From contig DDUM01000066.1 of NCBI GenBank assembly GCA_002344795.1, forward strand, positions 15,733 to 23,284: a DNA stretch of 7,552 nt, read 5' to 3'. The DNA comes from Flammeovirgaceae bacterium UBA2338 (GTDB taxonomy: Bacteria > Bacteroidota > Bacteroidia > Cytophagales > Cyclobacteriaceae). Position numbers and translations under genes: made by a program. The notes below the pieces were generated by a model. That model saw only the letters and a program-made list of their open reading frames with translations. It made no database searches and was not told the DNA's origin. Of the stretch, positions 1-4,329 are shown piece after piece; position 1 is the stretch's first letter, and each line of letters starts with the position of its first letter.

Positions 1-41
1 GCGAATACCAGAATGAACAGAATGGGAATTATTGTTTTCAC
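1..41 (-). CDS. Start of an unknown exported protein (runs off the left edge)
   Basis: Reading leftwards from a GTG at 41-39, the frame stays open to the window edge and gives MKTIIPILFILVF, with the last codon cut. A lysine followed by an uninterrupted hydrophobic run is what the start of a signal peptide or membrane anchor looks like. A GAAGAA stretch lies directly upstream as a poor ribosome site. It begins 9 bases after the stop of the decarboxylase gene in the same direction, so the two are probably co-transcribed. Only 13 full codons are visible, so the function cannot be guessed and the exact start is uncertain. The frame upstream is closed by the decarboxylase stop at 51-53, which limits the start to this short interval or further left. 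Confidence 0.4.
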   Translation of the reverse strand, partial: MKTIIPILFILVF

Positions 42-50
42 TTCTTCAAA

Positions 51-1058
51 TTACACAAACAATTTCTTATCCAGCTCGAGCCATTCCAGTGTGGAGGTAC
101 TAAAGATGTCTTCCTTGCTTTCCTGACTGATATCCATCTCTTCAATAAACTTGCCAATCTCCAAATCTCCCAATGGAAACGGATAATCTGACCCTAAAGT
201 TATTCTTTTTGTTCCTTGCAGTTTGATCACGTACTCCAGCATCATGGCATCATGGGTGATACAGTCTACCCAAAACTTTCCCAGGTAGTTGCGGGGATTT
301 ACATTGTTATCAATGGCTACCAGATCAGGGCGGCAGTTAAAACCATGCTCAATGCGGCCAATGGTTGACATAAAAGATCCCCCGGCATGAGCAAAGTTCA
401 CTCTGAGTTTGGGGAGCCTTTCAAAGATGCCTCCAAAAATCATAGAACACATGGCACGGGAGGTTTCAGCCGGCATACCTACCAACCAGGGAAGCCAATA
501 CCGTTGCATTTGTTTCATGCCCATCATGTTCCAGGGATGAACCAACACCGCCATGCCTAACTTTTCGCAGGCTTCGAAGATAGGGTAGAAGCGCTCTTCA
601 TTCAGGTTTTCATCATTGATGTTGGAGCCGATTTGAATCCCCTTTAAACCGATTTTTTTGCAGCGCTCTAATTCTTCCACAGCTAACTCTGTGTCCTGCA
701 TAGGCACAGTGCCCAGGCCGATATAATGCTTAGGATATTGAGTTACAATTTCTGCTATATGATCATTCAGAAACTCTGAAACGGTAAGGCAGTCATGGGG
801 CTTGGCCCAGTAAGAAAACATTACGGGGATAGTACACACTACTTGTACTTTGGTATTGAATGCTTCGTATTCTTTTATCCTCAGTTCGGGATTCCAGCAG
901 TTCTCCTTGATTTCTCTAAAAAACTGGTTGCCCTTCATCATCTGGGCGGCTCCCTTTTTGTGATGCTGTAAATAGATAAAATCTCCATATCCGAATTTAT
1001 CGCTCCATTGCGGCAGTTTTTTCGGAAGAATGTGCGTATGAGAGTCTATTTTGAGCAT
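51..1058 (-). CDS. 2-amino-3-carboxymuconate-6-semialdehyde decarboxylase (ACMSD), amidohydrolase family
   Basis: This is a 335-residue zinc-dependent decarboxylase of the amidohydrolase (TIM-barrel) superfamily, close in length to animal and bacterial ACMSD. ACMSD removes CO2 from the ring-opened product of 3-hydroxyanthranilate, diverting tryptophan/kynurenine breakdown away from NAD synthesis; it is cytosolic. Counting from the ATG at 1058, the metal ligands and catalytic residues are all present: H7 and H9 (DSHTHILP), H174 (LVHPWNM), H224 (NFAHAGGSF) and D291 (LGSDYPFPLG). Other family hallmarks are ENCWNPELRI, PVMFSYWAKP and YWLPWLVGMPAET. The frame extends to a TTG at 1073, but the ATG is preferred: the protein then begins MLKIDSHTH as family members do, and a promoter-like box at 1078-1085 would put transcription start close to the TTG. 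No other kynurenine gene is visible. The family assignment is firm; the exact substrate is inferred from similarity. Confidence 0.93.
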   Translation of the reverse strand: MLKIDSHTHILPKKLPQWSDKFGYGDFIYLQHHKKGAAQMMKGNQFFREIKENCWNPELRIKEYEAFNTKVQVVCTIPVMFSYWAKPHDCLTVSEFLNDHIAEIVTQYPKHYIGLGTVPMQDTELAVEELERCKKIGLKGIQIGSNINDENLNEERFYPIFEACEKLGMAVLVHPWNMMGMKQMQRYWLPWLVGMPAETSRAMCSMIFGGIFERLPKLRVNFAHAGGSFMSTIGRIEHGFNCRPDLVAIDNNVNPRNYLGKFWVDCITHDAMMLEYVIKLQGTKRITLGSDYPFPLGDLEIGKFIEEMDISQESKEDIFSTSTLEWLELDKKLFV

Positions 1059-1077
1059 TTCTGAAAAGGGCAATCCT

Positions 1078-1085
1078 CAAATTTA
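1078..1085 (-). promoter_or_regulatory. Bacteroidota-type -7 promoter box upstream of the decarboxylase
   Basis: On the minus strand these bases read TAAATTTG, a full match to the TAnnTTTG -7 consensus of the Bacteroidota housekeeping sigma factor. The ATG at 1058 lies about 20 bases downstream, leaving a short leader. The expected TTTG/TTG about 19-20 bases further upstream is not well matched (TTC-like), so the call rests on the -7 box and its position. The box is preceded by CG, giving the same 10-mer CGTAAATTTG as in front of the PLP enzyme gene. Confidence 0.5.
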
Positions 1086-1196
1086 CGAATAAAGTGCGGA
1101 TGAAGGAAAAGAGGAAACTTTTATCTGGGAGTGGGTTATGTCTCGCGTATTTCGTTTTGTCAGGTCGGAAGAGCTGACTGTCACTTAGAAGCACTC

Positions 1197-1226
1197 GTCA
1201 CTCTGAGCGGTAGCGAAGAGTCTCAC
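1197..1226. repeat. REP-like intergenic palindrome
   Basis: The stretch begins GTCACTCTGAGCGG and continues TAGCGAAGAGTCTCAC. Arms ACTCT and AGAGT can pair around an AGCGGTAGCG centre that carries a further GC/GC pair. This closely resembles the GTCATTCTGAGC...GCGAAGAATCTC family of short interspersed palindromes that I recall from intergenic regions of many bacteria. Only one good copy is in the window, so membership of a genome-wide family is inferred from the pattern, not shown. No coding function is expected. Confidence 0.5.
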
Positions 1227-1381
1227 TATCCTTGTATGTCTTTCTTATGCCTACTCAGTTTTACCTAAAGGAAACGCTGAGATAATAAAATATTGAGAAG
1301 TTCTTGTGAGCGCAGGGTTCTTCACCAATAAAGACATGGTAGACTGTTGTGGACAAATGCAACGCTACGACTACACGCAAC

Positions 1382-1846
1382 TCAAAACAGTGGAATTACA
1401 GAGGAGCGTTTTACTTCATTCAACACAAAAGTGCTTTTGATCTGCGATACATTGGGTAGGGCTGCCAGTATGCCCGATGAAAACTTGTGATACGCTTCCA
1501 GGTCTTCTACCACCACTTTCAATAGAAAGTCATTAACACCACCCATGAGATAGCACTCTATCACTTCTGGTATTCGGTTTACTGCCTTACCAAAACTTTC
1601 TATCGCTGACAGCTTTTGACTCTCCAGCGACACGGAGCAAAAAACCACCATCGAACTTTTAATTTTGGTGGTGTCCAATACCGCTACATATTTTTTGATA
1701 ATGCCCTCCCTGTCATACCGTCTCATGCGCTCATAGATGGGTGTCTTGGTCAGGTTAAGTTGGCTTGCCAACTCTTTGGCGTTTGTTTTTGCATCTTTTT
1801 GGAGCAACTCCAGCAGGCGTTTATCAGTAGTATCCAGTTTAGTCAT
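1382..1846 (-). CDS. Lrp/AsnC-family transcriptional regulator
   Basis: This 154-residue protein has the usual length and layout of the Lrp/AsnC family. An N-terminal winged helix-turn-helix covers about residues 4-60 (LDTTDKRLLELLQKDAK, then the recognition helix region around TKTPIYERMRR, then EGIIKKYVAVLD). A C-terminal RAM ligand-binding and oligomerisation domain covers about 65-145 and includes the turn GGVNDFLLKVVVEDLEAYHKF. Such proteins form dimers and octamers, bind amino acids and wrap or bend DNA. The ATG at 1846 is chosen because family members begin a few residues before LDxxD. An ATG at 1891, preceded by AGGA, would add 15 lysine-rich residues and cannot be excluded. The gene is divergent from the PLP enzyme at 2009, and Lrp-type regulators commonly control such a divergent neighbour (known pair: mdeR-mdeA in Pseudomonas putida). 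The target and the effector (perhaps methionine or another sulfur amino acid) are inferred. Confidence 0.92.
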   Translation of the reverse strand: MTKLDTTDKRLLELLQKDAKTNAKELASQLNLTKTPIYERMRRYDREGIIKKYVAVLDTTKIKSSMVVFCSVSLESQKLSAIESFGKAVNRIPEVIECYLMGGVNDFLLKVVVEDLEAYHKFSSGILAALPNVSQIKSTFVLNEVKRSSVIPLF

Positions 1847-1847
1847 A

Positions 1848-1988
1848 GGAATTATTCCGCATTTGGTTCTTTTCAACTTCAATTTATGCATCTATTCCTA
1901 ACAAAAAGGCACCATAAAGGAATTAATACGGTCTATGATATAAATCATCTTATAATATTCCTGCCATACGTAAATTTGTTATAATTCC
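1848..1988. promoter_or_regulatory. Candidate operator region for the Lrp-type regulator
   Basis: The spacer between the divergent genes is AT-rich and carries a perfect inverted repeat ATGAT-ATAA-ATCAT at 1935-1948, of a size and AT-rich centre suited to an Lrp-dimer site. The pentamer GGAAT/ATTCC recurs: a palindrome GGAATTATTCC at 1848-1858, ATTCC at 1894-1898, GGAAT at 1919-1923, ATTCC at 1957-1961 and ATTCC at 1984-1988. The last two sit in similar contexts (TTATAATATTCC and TTATAATTCC) and flank the PLP-gene promoter box. Arrays of weak sites are typical of Lrp-type regulators. That this regulator binds here is inferred; the first palindrome lies just upstream of, or inside, the regulator gene depending on its true start. 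Confidence 0.4.
1971..1978 (+). promoter_or_regulatory. Bacteroidota-type -7 promoter box for the PLP lyase gene
   Basis: TAAATTTG is an exact match to TAnnTTTG, 30 bases upstream of the ATG at 2009, which would give a leader of roughly 20-25 bases. The -33 region has no clear TTG. A TATAAT hexamer at 1951-1956 is present but sits in a general AT-rich tract. ATTCC elements on both sides would allow a bound Lrp-type regulator to affect initiation. Confidence 0.45.
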
Positions 1989-2008
1989 ATTTACTAAAAC
2001 AGCAGATT

Positions 2009-3256
2009 ATGAGCGCAGCGATACACCCCGAAAGCCTGATGATGTCCTACGGCTATAAACCAGAGCTATCAGAAGGCGCGGTAAAACCCCCCATCTTTCA
2101 AACTTCCACCTTCGCATTCAAGACGGCCGAGGAGGGAAAAGCCTTTTTTGAAGTGGCTTATGGCTTGAGGGAGAAAGCACAGAATGAAGAACTGGGGCTG
2201 ATCTATAGTAGGATCAACAATCCTAACCTGCAGATACTGGAGGAACGACTGTGCCTTTGGGACAAAGCCGATCAATGTGCTGTTTTTGAAAGTGGTATGT
2301 CGGCCATCAGCACGGTCATGCTGGAATTTTTGAAACCAGGAGACCTGTTATTGTATAGCCTTCCCACGTATGGAGGCACCGACCATTTTATCAATTACTT
2401 TTTGAAATCAATTGGCGTGGAAAGTATTGGGTTTCGCGCTGACCAAACTAAAGAGGAGATCATCGAATTAGTAGAAAAAAGTGGCAAGTCGAATAAACTC
2501 TCGCTGATCTACATCGAAACCCCTGCCAATCCCACCAACGATTTGATTGACATCAAAATGTGTCATGAGATTGGAGCTCGATTCTCATCTGGCGAACGTC
2601 AAGTGTACACTGCCGTTGACAATACCTACATGGGGCCACTGTGGTCAAGTCCGCTACAGCATGGAGCTGATCTGGTCATTTACTCTGCAACTAAATACAT
2701 AGGTGGACACAGTGACTTGATTGCAGGTGCGGTATTGGGCAACAGTGAAATCATGCAAAGGGTAAAAACACTTCGTACCTTTTTGGGCAACATGGCAAGC
2801 CCGCATACCTGTTGGCTGCTACTCAGAAGTTTGGAGACGTTAAAGGTGCGGATGGAGCAGCAAGCAAGGAGTGCACAAGAAGTGGCTAAATTTTTGGAAG
2901 CACATCCCAAGGTAACCCGGCTACATTATCTGGGAAGCTTAAAGCCTTCCTCAAAATCCTACGAGATATATACGCGACAATACAGTTCACCAGGGGCTAT
3001 GATTTCCTTTGAAATTGAAGGCAACCAGCCAGAGGCGTTCCGTTTCCTCAACAAGTTAAAGTTGATCAAGCTGGCAGTAAGCCTGGGTAGCACCGAGAGT
3101 CTCGCCCAACATCCCGCATCCATGACTCATATCGGATTAACGCAGGAGTTGAGGGATAGAATTGGAATCACGGAAGGATTGATTCGTATTTCTATAGGTG
3201 TAGAAAATCCCGAAGACCTCATTGCCGATATCAGGCAAGCTTTTACTTCCATTTAG
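2009..3256 (+). CDS. Cys/Met-metabolism PLP-dependent enzyme (methionine gamma-lyase / cystathionine gamma-synthase type)
   Basis: This 415-residue cytosolic PLP enzyme belongs to the cystathionine gamma-synthase / methionine gamma-lyase fold (type I). Visible PLP features are the phosphate-binding YSR (66-68), the ring-stacking Tyr121 in YGGT, Asp204 in VDNTY, the Schiff-base Lys229 in SATKYIGGHSD, the SLGSTESL loop (358-365) and the carboxylate-binding Arg393 in LIRISIGVEN. The C-terminal SLAQHPASMTH segment is very like that of Pseudomonas methionine gamma-lyase. The position equivalent to that enzyme's Cys116 is Gly123 here, as in cystathionine synthases and lyases, so methionine cleavage cannot be assumed. 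About 10 extra residues before YSR (around 47-64) are unusual for the classic enzymes. The divergent Lrp-type gene favours a role in breakdown or use of a sulfur amino acid. The final 14 codons and stop are duplicated downstream at 3990-4034. The family call is firm; the reaction is open among gamma-lyase, cystathionine synthase and O-acetylhomoserine sulfhydrylase. Confidence 0.93.
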   Translation: MSAAIHPESLMMSYGYKPELSEGAVKPPIFQTSTFAFKTAEEGKAFFEVAYGLREKAQNEELGLIYSRINNPNLQILEERLCLWDKADQCAVFESGMSAISTVMLEFLKPGDLLLYSLPTYGGTDHFINYFLKSIGVESIGFRADQTKEEIIELVEKSGKSNKLSLIYIETPANPTNDLIDIKMCHEIGARFSSGERQVYTAVDNTYMGPLWSSPLQHGADLVIYSATKYIGGHSDLIAGAVLGNSEIMQRVKTLRTFLGNMASPHTCWLLLRSLETLKVRMEQQARSAQEVAKFLEAHPKVTRLHYLGSLKPSSKSYEIYTRQYSSPGAMISFEIEGNQPEAFRFLNKLKLIKLAVSLGSTESLAQHPASMTHIGLTQELRDRIGITEGLIRISIGVENPEDLIADIRQAFTSI

Positions 3257-3257
3257 T
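3212..3257 (+). repeat. Direct repeat, copy 1: native 3' end of the PLP lyase gene
   Basis: These 46 bases start exactly at codon 402 and encode EDLIADIRQAFTSI plus the TAG stop and one further base. The same sequence reappears at 3990-4034 with a single base missing. The flanks differ on both sides (CCC/GCC here, TTTA/ATC there), so the boundaries are sharp. The two copies are in the same orientation, 778 bp apart start to start, and enclose the toxin-antitoxin module. Confidence 0.9.
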
Positions 3258-3275
3258 GCCCTCAAGTCAATAAGT

Positions 3276-3298
3276 CCATAGCCTTTGTGGTGTTTTTT
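3276..3298 (+). terminator. Weak possible terminator after the PLP lyase gene
   Basis: CCATA and TGTGG can pair (five pairs, one a G-T wobble) around a five-base loop at 3276-3290. Two bases later comes a run of six T (3293-3298). It sits about 20 bases past the PLP gene stop, the right place for a terminator, but the stem is short. Confidence 0.35.
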
Positions 3299-3396
3299 GC
3301 TCTTGTAGGATGTTCGCGAGGACACGAAACTTGGGGTTGAGCGCATTTTCAGATGACTTAGAATATAGGTAAATTGACATCTCAAATAATTGAATA

Positions 3397-3636
3397 ATGA
3401 GAACAAAAGATGATTTCCATAAGCTGATTGATGGGATTGAAGACGAAGAAGTATTGAAAGGATATTTTAAACTAATTCAGCGACTTAATGACAACCATAC
3501 GGGTGAGCTTTGGGACGGTCTAAGTTCAGCTGAGAAGGAAGAACTTTTGTTATCATATGAGGAGAGTTTTGAGCCAAATAATTTATTGAGCCATGAAGAG
3601 GTTAAGAAACAGCATAATAAATGGCTAGAAAAATAG
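3397..3636 (+). CDS. Antitoxin of a RelE/ParE-type toxin-antitoxin pair
   Basis: This small acidic protein of 79 residues has the pattern of antitoxins often paired with RelE/ParE toxins in Bacteroidota: an N-terminal helix with LIDGIEDEEVLKGYFKLI, a middle WDGLSSAEKEELLLSYEES, and a C-terminal LSHEEVKKQHNKWLEK of the 'S-eev--..-kW' form. In such pairs the antitoxin wraps and neutralises the toxin and often represses its own promoter; here that role is inferred from family pattern and from the toxin gene overlapping its last 16 bases. The surrounding DNA is AT-richer than the flanking genes, suggesting acquisition. No clear Shine-Dalgarno precedes the ATG. The upstream gap (3299-3396) has no convincing TAnnTTTG box. 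The gene itself looks intact. Confidence 0.75.
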   Translation: MRTKDDFHKLIDGIEDEEVLKGYFKLIQRLNDNHTGELWDGLSSAEKEELLLSYEESFEPNNLLSHEEVKKQHNKWLEK

Positions 3637-3918
3637 TCTGGACAAAAAGAGCCTTTAATAAATTCAATAAAATAATTGATTACTTAGAACAAGAATGGGG
3701 GTTTAATGTAACTCAAAATTTCGTAACTAAGACTTACGATATTATTGATTTGATATCAGACCAATCAGAGTTAGGTACCCTAGAGAATCCCGAGAAGAAC
3801 AATAGGGTTTTTTTTACTAACTAAACACAATAGACTTTTCTACAGGGTAACGGATGAAGAAATAATACTATTGAATTTTTTTGATACCAGATCTGCCACT
3901 AAAAGAAAGAGGGTATAA
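3621..3918 (+). pseudogene. RelE/ParE-family toxin, frameshifted in a run of eight T
   Basis: The reading frame opens at the ATG at 3621, inside the end of the antitoxin gene, and gives 67 residues (MARKIVWTKRAFNKFNKIID..., then NNRVFFTN) before a TAA at 3822-3824. Removing one T from the eight-T run at 3808-3815 restores NNRVFLLTKHNRLFYRV, then ILLNFFDTRSATKRKRV and a TAA at 3916-3918. The restored protein is 98 residues, the normal length for RelE/ParE toxins, and the FYRV...LNFFDTR ending is the family's conserved C-terminal part. As written the toxin loses its last beta-strands, including conserved arginines, so the short product is probably inactive. Possible explanations are a true inactivating mutation, a reversible slippage site, transcriptional slippage giving some full-length toxin, or a sequencing error in the homopolymer. 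In the family the toxin acts as an mRNA-cleaving enzyme or gyrase inhibitor; which applies here is unknown. Confidence 0.8.
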
Positions 3919-3949
3919 AATGCACTGTACCAAAATATTCATCTCATTT

Positions 3950-3985
3950 CCCACTCAGAGTCCCTTACAGGTGACTCTGAGTGGG
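3950..3985. terminator. Strong hairpin between the toxin gene and yidD, probable terminator
   Basis: A perfect 13-bp stem (CCCACTCAGAGTC at 3950-3962 with GACTCTGAGTGGG at 3973-3985) encloses a 10-base loop in which CCT/AGG can add three more pairs. It lies 31 bases past the restored toxin stop and between convergent genes, so it can serve as a terminator for the plus-strand module. It is followed on the plus strand only by TTTAG and on the minus strand by AAATGAG, so the U-tract is poor on both sides. Copy 2 of the duplicated gene end begins four bases after it, so it may also mark the edge of the inserted cassette. Confidence 0.65.
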
Positions 3986-3989
3986 TTTA

Positions 3990-4034
3990 GAAGACCTCAT
4001 TGCCGATATAGGCAAGCTTTTACTTCCATTTAGT
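3990..4034 (+). repeat. Direct repeat, copy 2: duplicated 3' end of the PLP lyase gene
   Basis: These 45 bases match 3212-3257 at every position except one missing C (the base at 3232 in copy 1), including the TAG stop (4031-4033). There is no PLP-enzyme sequence upstream of it, so it is an isolated gene end, not part of a second gene. The missing base would break the reading frame, consistent with a non-coding relic. It ends about 50 bases before the yidD stop and points in the opposite direction to yidD. Confidence 0.9.
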
Positions 4035-4083
4035 ATCATCTTAAGGATGCAGCTAATTAAGCTTGAAGTATTGATGTGCGAAC

Positions 4084-4329
4084 TTAACTTTCTTTTTTCT
4101 TAGGCACCGGATCATACCCACTGGTGCCCCAGGGGTGGCAGCGACCAATTCTTTTCATGCCTAGCCAGGCACCTTTGATAGGGCCCCACTCTTGTATTGC
4201 TTCAATGGTGTATTGCGAACAAGATGGTGTATGACGACAATGTGCGCCCAGTAACGGAGAGATGGTAAGCTGATAAAAGCGTACGGGGAAGATTAATATT
4301 TTTTTGAATATGGTATTGATGAGGCTCAC
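4084..4329 (-). CDS. yidD: Membrane protein insertion efficiency factor YidD
   Basis: This 81-residue protein carries the whole YidD signature: an amphipathic, hydrophobic N-terminus (INTIFKKILIFPVRFYQLTISPLLG), then HCRHTPSCSQYTIEAI with its conserved cysteines, then GAWLGMKRIGRCHPWG and the ending GYDPVP. YidD lies at the inner face of the cytoplasmic membrane and helps YidC insert membrane proteins. In many bacteria the gene sits beside rnpA and yidC; here it follows cysS instead. The start is a GTG whose G is also the last base of the cysS TAG stop (TAGTG), so the two are translationally coupled. No other start gives the full family length. Confidence 0.95.
   Translation of the reverse strand: MSLINTIFKKILIFPVRFYQLTISPLLGAHCRHTPSCSQYTIEAIQEWGPIKGAWLGMKRIGRCHPWGTSGYDPVPKKKES

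Larger units (their letters stand above)
1074..1381. other. Non-coding gap between decarboxylase and Lrp-type regulator
   Basis: No credible gene is seen in either direction across these roughly 300 bases. The left end holds a promoter-like box for the decarboxylase (1078-1085). A short hairpin GTCAG/CTGAC with a 10-base loop lies at 1159-1178. A REP-like palindrome lies at 1197-1226. A possible degenerate relative around 1297-1325 (GAAG...CTTC ends around TGAGCGCAG) is too weak to call separately. The rest, including the stretch just past the 3' end of the regulator, shows no terminator-like hairpin with a T-run. Confidence 0.6.

Noticed and set aside
1059..1073. TTG at 1073 as the decarboxylase start
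   Set aside because: It adds five residues absent from the family pattern and lies almost at the expected transcription start from the TAAATTTG box; the ATG at 1058 fits better.
997..1194. Minus-strand reading frame of 65 codons overlapping the decarboxylase start
   Set aside because: It overlaps the conserved N-terminus of a firm gene, looks like no known protein, and its upper part lies in the non-coding gap with promoter and hairpins.
1847..1891. ATG at 1891 as the Lrp-type regulator start
   Set aside because: It has an AGGA upstream but adds 15 lysine-rich residues before the usual family start; kept only as an alternative.
1616..1984. Plus-strand reading frame of 122 codons opposite the Lrp-type gene
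   Set aside because: It is antisense to a well-supported gene and crosses the divergent promoter region; the protein resembles nothing known.
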